Made by a program: the position numbers and the translations under genes
Shown here: piece by piece, positions 24,743 through 39,200 of the stretch
Layout of the letters: each line of letters begins with the position of its first letter
Numbering within the stretch: position 1 is the first letter of the stretch
The notes under the pieces: generated by a model
Told to the model about the DNA's origin: nothing
The model's database searches: none
What the model saw: the letters and a program-made list of their open reading frames with translations, nothing else
From: Neelides folsomi
Lineage: Eukaryota > Arthropoda > Collembola > Neelipleona > Neelidae
Assembly (NCBI GenBank): GCA_034687125.1
Contig: JAQGBZ010000203.1
Span: forward strand, 1-64,000
Direction of reading: 5' to 3'
Length of the DNA: 64,000 nucleotides

Positions 24743-27700
24743 GTGAGTGACTTTTAAATTTAAAATAATCATAAGTCATATTAAGCAAGTTCTTCTAAAA
24801 TTCTAAGCCAAACATCAATAAGTGATTTCTTGTAATGGTTGATCATTTGATCATTGCTCAATAAACGTCATATTATGTATACAAAATTTACCAAATCAAG
24901 CTGAAATGAGTAATTCGTAAAATGGAATTAAAACAATTTTATTGAATTGTTTATTTAACTTTAATATAAATTTGATATTTTTAAAAGTAAGGCTCTGAAT
25001 ACACACGAATGAAGTTTTCGCATATGTTATTGAAAGTGAGTTACTCAGGACTTGAGACTTTCCAATGTGCTTAAGTGCATGTGGAGTTTGTGGAGAGTCG
25101 GGTTTGTAAATGGGAACCATCTTTTGCTTCTGTCTTCTGGAAGCCAAGAATTCCGGTGTCAAATATTTCACTTCTCGGAATCTCACACCACGAGGGCCCA
25201 AAATGAGGAAGTCTCTTCTTCTCGTAGATAGAATCAATCTCCTCATTCCTCAAGTGTCAAATGCGATCTTTGCAATGTGACGAGGGTGAGAAAACTCTCA
25301 GTTAATTAGCTTCCGCCACCACGACTTTCTAGACAAAGACAATTTATAAATTGTCGTTTAAAAAATTAAGATTTTATTATATAATTAATTAATTCGCATA
25401 ATAATACAAAATAGTACTGGTCTGTAAAGGTTCCTACAATACAATATTTAATGAATGATTTATAAAGAAATATTTTAAGTGTACCTACTCTACAAATTAA
25501 TAATTTGTAGTTAACTTGCTACACAGACGTAATATACACTTAGGAATTAATGCCTTCGTGAGATGACCTTTATAATGCATAATGGTTGGAATCATGGGCT
25601 GCAGAGAGGGATTTTGACATAAAGAAATCTAATGAAGACATTAAAAGGAAATATTTCAATTAGCCTTTCAATCTTCTTTTTTCATGAAAAAATGGTTTTG
25701 CTTTTAACGTATCTCCTTTTTGATTTGTAATTATTCAATTCATTCATTCATTCTATGCTGGAGTTCTGAGAGAATGGAGACGTAAATCACAACTCTTTCT
25801 CATTTTTACCTCTCCACTTGTTTAATGATAGACCTTAGATTATAACTATTAAAAACAGGTTTAGACCTCAATTATAATACAAATGCGCGTCTTAGGAATG
25901 TTGATACCTCCATATAAATATTCAACACTCCGCTGCATGTTGACTTTTCCTGGCATTGCATTATAAAAATATAAATTCGATAAACCGACTACTTTTAATA
26001 CAAGATACAATCATGGAAAAATACTACTGAACGCTTTTCAATTTCCCTTTTTCCAATTGTACAAATTCAAATGTTTGGGAAAAGAAAATGTATAGGGGCA
26101 TGGAGGTGTCTGAATATGTAATTAAGGAAATTACCATATATTAGAGATTAAATCATAATATGAGGCATAGAAGGGACACTAACGAGACAAACATTAGGAT
26201 TTAAAACATTTGGTGGTTGAATGGAGCGATAAAAGGGCACAATTTTTCCTCACTTTTTATCCCCATTAATTTCATTCCTTTCTCGTGGTCTGTTGCTGAG
26301 AACTCGGGAGGAGAATTTGGTAAGGATAAGAATCTTTCTCTCAAGTTACGTATTTCTTGCTACTCAACATCATCGTATTTGTACTCATGAAATCTACCCA
26401 TTTTACATTACGTCTGCCATTATCGCAGTTCTTAATGGTTCAACGTCATTTTTACCTCTTTATCTATACAAAGACACCTTGTGAGGTTTTGAATATTTAT
26501 TACATCCAGTAATAAACAAAAGTAGAATGGGTTTGTGAAATGAGATTTGAATATTTCATAAGATAAGAATTTATGTTTTAAACAATTTTATTAACATTTT
26601 AATTTTGTTCATTTTAAAAATTTTCTGAGAATTTGAACTTGAGATTGAGACCAAATTATTTTTGCGATTTTTTAAAACAAATACATAATGTATTTTATGT
26701 ATTTGTAAATATTAAGTGGTATTTAAAATATTTATTCCAAACATTTATTAAATGTTAACATTCAGAATTCATGCCACGTTTTTTTTTAATTTCATCATGG
26801 TTCTTTGATGGATCCTTCAAAGGTTCTCGTTAGAAGTTTGGAATTTATTGACATTTATGAGATGACTTATCATAATGATTGTTCATCTTTCATTTATTGA
26901 ATATATTATGCAGAGATTGTGGGGATGCTGAGGATGAAGATTCAAATGCAAAAATCAGAAATAATATTATATTCAAGTTGTTCAGGCGTCATGAGCTGAG
27001 TTAGGGTTGCCCTTTCAAGGCATAATACTCGAGCGGTAGACTCCTGTTGCAATAATGGTTTTCTTTGCCAAACCACCATTGTTCTCCGACTTGGGAGACT
27101 TCAGAGTCATTCTCAGGGTGGCGGATTCTCACACTTTCCGCTCCCTTTTTATTTCCATTCTTTTCATTTTCCAACGACTCATTCGTCTCTTCATTACTTT
27201 TCTAATGGCTAAAAGGGGAGAGGCGTTTCTGCGGACCAAACCCTTTACGTCATCCTTTAGAACCCATACATTTATCAATAGTCGCCGATTTTTAATTAAG
27301 AGTATTACAAACATCTAATAACAATAAAGCAAACATTTGTACTTACTCTATATTTCAAAAGTAATAATTTGTAATCTGAAATAACCAGATAAAGCAAAAG
27401 TGAATTATTGATTGACTTTATTGTTTGTAATAAGATTTTGATTTTATAAGTGATGGACAGACTTGTACGATTTGGAAATAGTCATAAAACTATCAAGTTT
27501 AAAAGTAAGTGGAGCAGATTGAATTTAAAATGAAATTAACGAGGAGAGTGAAAGACGAACAAAGGGACTTCACATCTGCATGTTCAGATTCGCAGCGGTT
27601 TTTCAAAATTGATTATTTCGAAGGGTGGATTTTGAATGGGAATTGACCCAGCATGTACTTTGTCTCGACGGAATGAATTGTTGTGTTCTGGATCCCTGGA

Positions 27701-30700
27701 GGTTGGGAGACTCTCAGTGTTCAACTCAGGCCTGTCCAATGAAGGACGTGTGTAAAAAGTGGAAGTCTTCATTCCGTTCGGAACAACAACCAAGGAAGGA
27801 TGAGGAATAGTGGGGCCCAATGGTGATTGTAGGGAGAATGACGAGAGATGAGAGGTTTGTCCCGTGAGGCAGATCGTGACTTTTCGTCACTGGAAGAGAA
27901 GAGGGATGGTTCTGAGACTGGTCCGACTCATTCGTGTCATGTCTCTCACTCCGACTTCATTGATGCTAAATACTTTAATATGTGGATTGGACCAGTAGGA
28001 TTGAAAAATCTTCATCGTGAGTCCCCCACCTTCAGAATCCCCGCCATGAGTCTGAAGACCCTTCGTGGGTGAGAAATCGGGTGGTCCATCAACCCCCTCC
28101 GATTGATGAATCAATGATTTCCAATCTGACTTTTATTGAAATCTCCCGAGTTATTTATTAAGAATCTTTCTCAATTGGCTCCAACGAACATCTTTGTTCG
28201 TCGCAATTTCTCAACCCTCATTAGCTCCTTATAATCAATGAGTGTGTAATTTTGCGAATTTTAACACCTCTACTTCTCACGCTAGATGAAATTTAACGAA
28301 GCGAAGGCCGTCGGGGCCAGACAGCCTTCCAAACAAAGGAAATTAAGATTTTGGTTTTTATATCAAAAGAAGGGGATTCCGTGAAAAGGGCCTGAGAGAG
28401 TCAATTATTATTATTGCAAGGGCGGTGGACTGAATGGAGGACGGATTGAGATCTTCCTCCACGGCTTGTTGCAGACCTCCTCGACCGCATCACTCACACA
28501 TCTCTCTCTCTCCCTCACATTCACTCACTCACTCGGGAGGAGAATCTTATAGAGGATTTTTTGGGCAAAGGGGGAGATGAGAAACAAAAGTCATGATTGA
28601 GTCATCATTTTTCCACCTAATTTGAAGGATAACCACAACACAAGCATGTCTTTAACTCTTGCCGAGACCCAAGCGTAGCTGAGATGAGCATTATGTATTA
28701 TGATGATGAAGAAATGAAATATAAGCCGACCATTTACTATTTTCTCAGCCCTTCGTTAAGGCTTTCTCTATGTCCATAATATACACTTGGAAGTATTATA
28801 ACATCTCATTCCGAGACTTCGGAGATATATAAATATATTTTATCTCTATGTAACAATATACCTTCTATACCAGTCTGTATAAATATGAAAGTGGTCGTTG
28901 AAGCCTTGCCGTGGAAATTGCTCCTGTCAGCCGGGTATTAAATTAGAGGTTAGCCTTACCTTTTACCGTCGTGCCCTGGCCCTTCCCGGCGTCCCTCCCC
29001 ATCCCTTCCACTTTACTCCCTCACCTACAAAACACAATCCTCATATGTGTCCTGTACATATACGAATATTTTTACAATGTAGGTAGTTATATGTAAGAGA
29101 CAAGTTTCGGGAAAAGACAAAGAGATGGGAATTATGTATATCAACATAATAGATAACTACAGAGGAAAGGATTCTTAGTTTTCTTAGAGCTATCTTCGGA
29201 ACCAGGGATTAGAGATTCGTTTTTTACATTGAGATGAAAATATGTTCTCACTACTGTCTCTTCACCGGGTTTATTATTAATGTGATTATTCTATGTGATT
29301 ATTAGGGAAGGGGAGAAGTGAGTGGCAGTGTCCGAGACAGTCTCACTCTTATTGTCACTTCACTTTTTAAAGTCTTTTCCCCCTTCGTGACTTGTCGCTT
29401 CAAGAAGATTGAAGAGCAAAATTTGAGAGTTCATTTACACTCTTATTATCCTCAGTCTCGAGGAGGGCAATGTTGAAGGTTCATGTTCGGTGGTTCTCCT
29501 CCCTTTAATTTCCGATGGCACTTGTTGTACATTGGGAAAATTTATCCCCATCAACTTCCACAACAACCTAGGTGGATATCAATTTCAGTTTTTACAAAAT
29601 TTAGAAAATAATACACCCAATTGATTCATCAACCTCTAATTCTTATACGCAATACGTATAGAGTATGTACCATATAATGATAATATCATTTTATTCTCCG
29701 AGAAAAAACCTTGATTGAACCATTTAATCTGAGAAATGATCGTGAGGGGCCGCAGAGAAGGATAATGAGGAAAATTGAGATTGCTAATGAATTAATGAAT
29801 GGGCGGTGACCTGTGCGTTGAATGTTTGGATAACCTTGCTCGACAATCTCCATCCAATCCAAACAATCATTTTCCTTATTCTTTATGGAAAATGCAATTT
29901 TTCCTCCTTTTCTGATTGCATGTTCTTTCGTAACTTGATGTCTTGGGCTTGCCTTTAATGGGGCTTTTTAACTTGTAATCATTCTAGAATTTCTTTTTCA
30001 AATATTAAATATTGACCTTATGTGATAAATGTGATCAAACACTCGGGTTGGTTTGTGTACTTTGTAAGAGCCACCGAGCTATTTGCTAATACTTATCTTG
30101 TTAATGAGGGGCGTCAAGTCTCTTTAAGGCCTCTTTACATTATTTGCTCAAAGAATTTACATCTAATTCGAAATGTTGTTTAAATCCCTCGGCTTTGTGT
30201 CGATTTCTTTCTCCTCCTCCTTGACAGCCTTTATGTAGACGAAGTCGTCTTTTGTGTTTTCACTTCAAAAGAACTTGAAGGGCTTTAAAAAGAGATGGTA
30301 ATTAGCACCAACATGAGACTCCTCGGTAGCGTCCCTTTTTTAGTTTGTAAGAATATGCGTATAAAAGGCGGGCCTTTCCAACTTCCCGCACGATTCGGGA
30401 ACTTTATAAGTCTCTCCCATCATTTAATTTCAGTAGAGCCAAATGAGGAGATGATTTTCACTTTATTTTTTCTCTCTCAGCTCATTGTTAATGAGAGGTG
30501 GTCGATGAAGAGAGCGGAGACGACCAGAGAACTAAAACTGAAAATAAAGACATAATAGAACTGGCGGCATTCTGTTAAGGATGAATCCGAGACGGAGCCA
30601 AGATATATAATTCTATTAATGTCGACTGTTGTTGAGACCTTTTTTCCTTGTTATGATGGTTATACACATCTCTGTACATGAGATGTATATAGTGGAATTG

Positions 30701-31999
30701 GGAAAGCGAAGGGTCGCTCGCGTTTGAAGGGAAATTGAAACTGAAGGGATCTCGATTGAATATTGTTGTGTAACACGGTAATTATTAGTTGAGTCAGTCA
30801 TTGGGAGAAGTAAGGAAGGAAAAAGGCATGGGTGTATTATATTGAAACCGGACGGGGAGTTTTTCTCCACGAGGAGACTCCCGGTGCACCCGTGAGGATA
30901 AGAAAAGAGATAAAAAGAATTGTTTTATAGCATCTAGCTTCTGCTCAATTGAGCCACGAGAAATGACTTTATCTGTCAAGAATAAATAAAGGAGGAACAG
31001 GCTTTGGTGGGAGAAGGATCCTTTTGTAACAAGAAGGCGTCCGAGGCCTTTCGAGCCTCACGGGGAGATGAGACTGGAGGAGCATTAAGTAATAATAATG
31101 AGAACTTCTTACGACTCTACGAGTTCAGAGGGTGGGTTCGGCCGTGCTCTGGACGACCAAGGAGGCAAATCATCCATCATGAAGTGTAATAACAGGTTTC
31201 GCCCAAGAGATTACAGGCAGAGTAACCACCAAGGTTCACGAAATGTGAGTTCCGATTAGGAAAATCAGCTTTACATGGGCGGCGCTCTCTCCGCGGCTCA
31301 CTGGTGTAAAAGAGAATTCCTAGGCTCCCGCAAAAACACTCCAAGCTTCTAATCGGCCCAAATGAAGATCTCAACATTGTTGGAGAAAGGAAAATCGAGA
31401 GTTTCGAGAGAGTTTGGGAGCTTTGATTGAGGGCCTATTGTTCTCTCGGAGAATCGGGATTATACCCGTGAGGGGAACCATGGAGGAGAGTACCTTCATG
31501 AGTGGAAGGAGTGTAATGAAATAATGGCGGAGAGTGCGACGGATGAATTTGATGAGTCGAAAAAGAGATTTTCTCAAAATTCGGTTCCCCGGTGTGAGGG
31601 CACAAAAAGAGAGCTACTTTGTTTTCCACCTTCATGTCCTACCAGTTCCTTCCTTCATTATTACGAGTCATTTAGGTACAGGCTCTCTAGTAGTTCTAAA
31701 TGGGACCTTGAGGCTTAGAACATCTCGGAGTGAGAGTCTAGTTATCTTTTAACTTCATAGAGATGCTTTTTTCAACTTCATCACATCAAGATGATGAGTT
31801 TGATGAGTATCTGGTTTATTATTCGAACATCTTCTGTCTTCGTCCACTGGATCTGCACTCGTGGTCAGTTGAGGAACCAAGAGGGAATTTACCCTATACC
31901 GAGCCCCCACTCCTGTGAATCATTTTTCACCGTTCCTTTTTGTTTTTAATTCTAACCCCCGGAGTGGAACTTGTTTGGAATTCCCATTCTTCATATAAT
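24743..31999. other. Gene-free region, possibly start of a long intron
   Basis: No supported exon. The part from about 25360 to 26800 is AT-rich; the parts around 27500-28700 and 30800-31960 are more balanced and unique. Frames of up to 116 codons (minus strand, 25246-24896) lack domains and splice context. Short CT and TC runs occur near 28500. If the 24.6-kb and 46.8-kb exons belong together, this is intronic. Confidence 0.45.
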
Positions 32000-34900
32000 T
32001 TTTCTATACTCAACGTATCAGGAAAGTCACTTAATGCATTTATTTCAAGACCCTCATTTAACATCTTAACTCACAAAGCCATATCATATAGAGTAAGTAG
32101 ATGAGATTTTATTTTCTAAAGGTTTTTTCCATCTTATTTTTATTTATTTTACCAATTATTATGTTTACTTGTAATTTTTTATAGTTATAAGGAAATACTT
32201 AGCCGCATGAACCTTCTGTTAAATTAATTTATTTTTATTGACCAAAATAGTAAACAAATTAATTGAAATTTATTTAATTAAGGAAGTTTTAATGTTTTAA
32301 ATCATAGTTAAAGTGGTAACGTAATCCAGTAACTTTAGTACTTGGATCAAGGCCGTACATTAACCTACTAAATAGATTTTAATTAATTCAAACAAAGGAA
32401 ATGATTCAACATGAGATCATTATAAAATGCTAAATTAAAAGCATTAAAACTTTGAGGTTTTATTATTCAAAAATCTTATCTAATCTCACTTTATCTTTCC
32501 CTTTCTCTCAATAAAAAAAGTAAATTTTTACTCAGGACAGTGGCGCGACAGTTGATAAAAAGGAGTTGAGAATAAACTTGAAGTTTTATCTTAAGCCCAA
32601 TTTGAATATAAATTGATTTCTGACTCTTCTCAGGTTCCTCTCCCTTTCTGACAATGTGAGTTCATCTAATCTCTCTCCGCATTCTAATTCCTCAACGTCT
32701 TAATTTATCTTACAATTTTAGGTGGCACTCAGAACCTAACTTCATTATTATTAGAGACGAGGAACATCCAGTAGGCCCCAGAGGATGTCTTGTGTGAGGG
32801 TGAGCAGGAACCTCCAAGATCTCTCTGATGATTTGATTCTAAATTATAGCCTTGTAATTTAAGCCTCAGCAGCTGGTCTCAAATTCAGAGGGAGATATTA
32901 CGATTCTTTCGTCCGGTACTCATTTCTCTCCTCTCTGCCCCTATATTTACTTTCCCTGTACATGAACCGTTTGAAGGGGGTTTCCGAGATGCTCGGGTTT
33001 AAATTTAAGGGTCATAAGGAGGGTTCCTTCTGAGTGAAAGGGCCGAACCAGGTGTCAGGTTGGTTTCACTCCTTTTTCCTCAGAATTTCTTAATTAACGA
33101 GACTGTAATAATTTCTCGCTCCGAATTGGCTCATTTAGAAGCCATGAGCGCGAGCTAGTACACTCGGCCTTCGCACCCTTAAACGAGGAATTTTCAACGG
33201 GAGGTTCATGTGGAGGGCTTCTATTTCAAACTGCAAGGGTGGTGAGTTTGAAGACTTAAAGGGAACATAACCAACTTCATATATCGGACAAGGATGATCT
33301 TCAATTGTTATATGAAATTCAATATCTTTTGAACAACCCTATATAATATTTCATAAAATTGGATATATTAAATATTAGCTACACTCTTATCTTATATGGG
33401 AAAAGAAGATATGTCTTCATTTATTGTTATCCCTTATCTATCAACTTGGTATGCAATGTGGATGTATATAGCTTCCGACTAAATTAAAGATACTGCATGA
33501 CTATATAGGCGTATAATAGATGCTGAAAGCTGAGACTCGACGTTGAGAATCCGATAATTTTTGATGCCCAGTTTTAAATTCATGACTCAGCGAATATTAT
33601 GTTTTGAATTGTGAGATGGAAATGAGCGATTGTGGAGATGATGATGATCGTCTAATTTAGAAAAGTTCCAGCTTCCTCTTGGTTTCTTATCCACCCTGTT
33701 GAATCAGATTGTTCCTAGGAAAAGAAATGTAGCTTGTTTCGTTTTAAAGTTTAAATGGGAAGATAATAAATAATAACAATGTGCTTGAGTTGGTAATGAA
33801 GAAGATAAAACCAGAACTGTTGAGGTCTTATCTTTATTATTTATTCACTGTATTAAAACAACAAAACCAAAGAAAATTGCCGAGTAAACTACCAAATGAC
33901 TTATGAATTAAAGTTATGAGCGGAATGATTTAATGGCCATTTGATATATTAACTGTTTTCTTAAATATTGATAATTATCGGATAAAAGTATTAGATTTGA
34001 AAACTATAAAGGTTTTGTTATAATATTATGCAAATATTTTTAATTATTGGCTGACTCTTAATATTTGAAGATTTAGGTCAAGAGAACGATTTATTAATTT
34101 ATGAACTACATATTTCAGTCATTTATAAGTGGAGACATGCGTGTGTTTATTTATGTATTTGGATTATTATAATGAATTAAATGATTCACAATCTTTTAAT
34201 GATCATTTATGCAACATGGAGTTATACAATACATAGATCGTTAGACTTTAAAGAATAGTATTAGAAACTATAATTATATTATTTTTCTTGGTATATTTTT
34301 AAGTCTCGTTCTCTCTGCATTTTGGCCTTTTCTGTTAAAGAGAAAATTGGAAATTAAAGAACGCATGAAAGCTATGTTTATGGATATCGTGCGAAGTGAG
34401 TTGTGTAAAAAGCCTAAAGAAATTGCCGAGTCGCTGAGCTGAGGAAATAAACAGGGGGTGAGTGTGATTAAGGAATACCTGTGTACAGCCGCGTCTCCTC
34501 TCCAGCTAAATGTCAAATTTGAAGACTTTTATGAGGCACATAATCAGAAAGCAGTTTGTTGGAAAAGCAAGTGCAAACGGCGCCGCTTCTCCCTCCTTCT
34601 CATCACGCAAGGGTGAATGGAGAATGGAAGTGGATGTGTTTGAAGGGAATCTCTCTCGTCAGAGGCTGGCCCGACTCCTTTTATTTCTTACCTGCTTCAA
34701 TTTCATTCCTACCATGGGGCAGAGGCTATAAAGAGTCGGAGAGAGATGTTGGATAGGAGGAACAAGTCCGTCCAAAGGGAAATAAAGGAGATTGGGATTT
34801 GTAATGTTTTCCTTCAATACCTATAATGACCCTCCGCGTTGGGCCTCTCATTTCCACCACTCCAACAGGGAGAGTTGTTAGCTGTTGGTCCTTCTTATGT

Positions 34901-37900
34901 CTTAATAGAAGGATCGTTGGATGCTTATGGTAGGAAAGAATGGTAGTTGGACGAGGAGAAATTTAATCTCTTGAGTGGCTCTCCCATGGAACCGTTTATT
35001 TATCCCCACCTCGAAGAACGAAGGTGTTCGTCTTCTCCAAAGTGCTCATTCTCGTAAAAACCGACCTGGAAAAAATTGTAATAGGGAAGACCGGTAAGGC
35101 TCCTCTCTGATGCTCTCCACCAGGTTTTCCATAAATTCCCTCAGACTCTAATGTCTGTCTCGCCCCGACACTTAAAACGTCAGGGGCAGGAAGGAGAAAA
35201 GGCTAAAATATCATATCTAACTCGACGAGTTTAAAACTCAACCTCAGTTCTTGATCTCTTCTTTTGATTATGAGACGATGATGATTGTGATCCTCATGGA
35301 GTTAGAATTGTTGAATTTATTTTTATACCTCTCTGCCTTTCCATTAAGCTGCCTGTAAATCCTCTTTTCAACCCTCAGAACCCCCAAATGCCATAATACA
35401 CATTGGCTCCTTTAATAAAAAGAATTAATGGCATGAGGGTTGATATCTTACGGCATTGTGGGTTATTCAATCTCTGGACCAATGAGCAAAGCTGGAATAT
35501 TTTAATGATCAATTTCAACCCTGTCCCACCCCTTAGAAAAGATTAGAGTTAAGGGCGATGGGTCGTCTAATTTAAACTGATCTACTCGGAGAAGACATGG
35601 AATAATTAAGGAAGAGAGTTAAATCCTTAAGTTTGGACAGGTATATGCTTTGAGAAGATTTGATCCTTTAATTTGCTTATCTTTCCTCTACTGTAATTCC
35701 ATTCTGAAATATCACTTACAATTCCGGATACATCTTCAACATGTATGAAAAAATGTATTTGCTCAAGTTTTTTTGCCAACTGTACGTGCGGTTTTAAATT
35801 GGAATTGATTTTTGCATGTTCATTTTTGAGAAATTTTGCCTTGAGTCAATTTAAGGATGATTGACTAATTAAAGCTGGACTCTTTTGCATTATTTAATTT
35901 TATGAATATGCATGAAAGGGTTTATTTATTTGTTCGCCAACCTATTTGACCAGATTTAGCTGAATTTGCTCAAAAGGTGAAGATGGAAACCTGACCTGGC
36001 CCATCCTCATTTTTAATGGATGGATGGGCTTTAAAATCTTATAGGGAGTTCTGGGAAGGAATAATGACGGGATTTCATATGAGGAGTTCATAAACTTGTC
36101 AACATTTTCGATAAGTGTAGGAGGTTCAACTACTTTACGATATGAATGATTTGACTACAGAGATGATTGACCTCAAATATTCCCAACCGCCTTATGTGAA
36201 GAGCGCCTTTAGCATGAATAAAACAAATCAGGAAACTAATTAGGTATTAAAATTTGGAAATGTTTCAGATTAGTTTTACAGGATGTGGGCAGGTGAATGG
36301 GTTAAACGGATATTGAAAAACGTTTTTTGTATTAATTATCTCAGCGAACCAGGAGATTCAAGAACTTTAAACAACGTCATAAATTGATTATTAGATTTTT
36401 TAAAATTTTAAGTCCATTTGCAATGTAGCATATGTAATACAGGTAGGTATAGTTGTATTATTAAGTTCATATCCTTATTTTCGACCGCCTTTTCTTATTC
36501 TTTGCTCAGTAATCAGGAAATCGAGGATTAAATCTGTAGGTTAAATGGCTTAAAATCAGATTAAGTGACGAGGAATAAGTAGGAGAGAAATGTACAAAAT
36601 GGGTCGATTCAACAGGCAAAATTCTTTCGGATTTAACCATTGTTGAGGATCTCCATTCAAAGATCACTTCTTACCTTACTCCTTACATGTATTGGTATTA
36701 TGAACTTACATGTTTCCTCAGTCCTTATGGTTTTGTCTGGTTTTGTCATGGATTTGGATTAAAGACCGGAATTCCATTATGGTTCAATTTATTTCTTTAA
36801 GAAAATCCTCTCCATCAATTTCATACAAATTAAATACCAGCATTCACTTGTTTAGTGATTCGTTGCAGGAATAGTCTGTTTACTTTTAATTGTTATTCAT
36901 CTTGTTTTTGACAGCTGTCAATAGAGTACAAATTGAACAAAATCACTATGATGTGTTTCGTCAAAGTTGTAAATTCAAAATTGTGGGAAACTTTTAAACT
37001 TCACAATTGAGGAATTGTGATGTAAAAAAGCGCCAGAAAGTGAATTTGACTTTACTTTCTTGTTCGTGCGCCTTCGCTGATGAGGCCCAGATGAGGTGAG
37101 AGAAACGACAGAGTCATGAACAATTGAGAGAACGCTAATAAAATAATAAGTTCATTTGAGATAGGTGTGCCGGCATCGAAAGAACTCCTTTGGTCGGTTA
37201 AATCTGCTACATTTGACACTTGAGTGTGAGTATGTTCATTCTCTTCACAGATTATTAGCGCGTTAGTTCTAAACAACAAGGGAAATGAAGAAGAGTTGTA
37301 GTAAATGAGAGAAAGGGTTGAATATTTTACCAAGTTTCATCATCTCTTATCTCATGATCTCATATACGATGGTTGATGGTTTATGAAAGTATCATAATTT
37401 AATTTTTTTCTCTCTTACACATTAAGATGGCTCCTTTACCTTGTTCCTCCCGCTTTATTGTTTCATACAATGTAAGTAGAGAAAAACAACATTTTATGAC
37501 TTATATAAAAATCCTTTACAAAAATACAAAAATTGTGTCAGAAAGCTCAGAAACTGTTCAGAAAGGATAAAGTATGTTTATTCCTAATATTGTAGTTGCA
37601 GTTTCTCCTATGGGTATCGAGTTTCGCAGATAAATTTAGCTGTTTGTCTGATTTGGATTATTCAGTGAAGTAGAAGAAAAAATACAAATAATACTTCACC
37701 AGAGTTATGGGTTTTCGGGGAAAGAGACGACGGGTGTGGTATGTAACGTAAGGTCTGTACAATGTAAGTAGAGGGGGAATAATGAAAAAAGGAAGCTTAT
37801 AGATTTGAGGTTTAGTTGAGGTGGCCTTTGCCAACCGGTCGGTTTGAGGACAAATGAACAAACGGACCGTGGGCCGAAAGCGAATGAGAAGGAATTGTTC

Positions 37901-39200
37901 AGAAGGGTGAATCGGTGAATGAGAGAGGAGAGGGTGAAGAAAGTCTTGTATTCCACTTTCATTCCATTATGTCGCCATTAGGAAAATGGATTTCCGAACC
38001 CTGCTCTGTTCCGAGACTCAATAACCTAATTCAAATACATGGTTAATGACCATGTCACATTCTGCCTCAATGGGCTTCAAAGCCCCAAACGCGAGCCGAA
38101 ATTGGAAAGACGAGTAAGTTGTAAATTGTAATGAAGGGAAAAATGGGACTTCAATAGCCTTGACTAGACCTTCCTCAGAATCCATCCAAATAAACCTAAA
38201 TAACTCTCCTAAATATCATAGATTAAAAGATTATATTCTCTTAATAAGCTTAAAAGACTTAAAACCCATTTAAAACTAAAAGAACTTGTATTTCCTTTTA
38301 TGAATAAATGGACTTTTGCAATTTTTGCTCGCTATCTGTATTTCCAAATGCATAAAAATTGATTGAACAAGAATTTTCATTAGCACATTATTTATGGTAA
38401 ATGGGGGATTGTATAATTGTTTAAAACACTTTAAAGTAATTATTCAATTCCAATATTATGATTTATGATTATAACTGGATTAGCGGCAAAGTGAGGAAAT
38501 TTGGTCCAAGTTATAAGCTCTTAACATTTCAATAAATGGTCCAATTTGTACCACTTTCTATTTTTGAACACGGTTGTGAATTGGTTATAGATTCATAAAT
38601 CAGTATGAACTCCATGTGACTAATTTTGAATGAAGAACACGAGAGGTAAATAAAAATGTAACAAGGGTTGTGAAAAGGATTCGTTTCAACGCTGAAGAGC
38701 TGAGACCAAAATGGGACGTACCGTGAACAATTTCACAATTAGAGGCTAAACACGTTGCGGGCTCGCAAAGTTAAGAAACTAGTAAATAAATGTACAGCAC
38801 TTTGTTTATGCACATTTTCACTTATCTTGTTATTTTTTTATGTCTGCTATAAAAATTTTTACGTTATCTAATAAAACTAGATAATGGCTTTACAGTTTTT
38901 ATTCAAAATATTAAAGTTGTTAGAATCTATGTTTAAGATTTCATATTAAAAGAATGTACTCGTAGTTAAAATTTTTAACAAACGAATATCTTACATTCTT
39001 AAAGTAGGTAAAATTATGTACATAAAATTATTACATAATACGAGTATACTTTTTTATTAACTCAAAATGCTTAAAACTGGTTAAAAGAATTTTTTATTTT
39101 ACCCGAATAGCTACTCTACTTGAATTACGAATAGTTATTTCCAACAATTTAAATGCTCTTTTCTGGATTTGTGAGAATGACATAAATTCAGTTTTAATTC
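32000..39200. other. Gene-free region with alternating AT-rich and balanced patches
   Basis: AT-rich patches at about 32000-32600, 33300-34300 and 38200-39150 separate more balanced ones. No coding frame with splice support was found. One perfect hairpin at 37001-37020 (tcacaatt, gagg, aattgtga) was the only structured site noted. Confidence 0.45.
37001..37020. repeat. Perfect 8-bp hairpin with 4-base loop
   Basis: tcacaatt and aattgtga flank the loop gagg. It is short enough to occur by chance in a region of this size. Recorded because the match is perfect and the loop tight. Confidence 0.7.

Noticed and set aside
24896-25246. 116-codon minus-strand frame (RRRDFLILGPRGVRF)
   Set aside because: The composition looks partly protein-like, but there is no conserved motif and no acceptor or donor in the right places.
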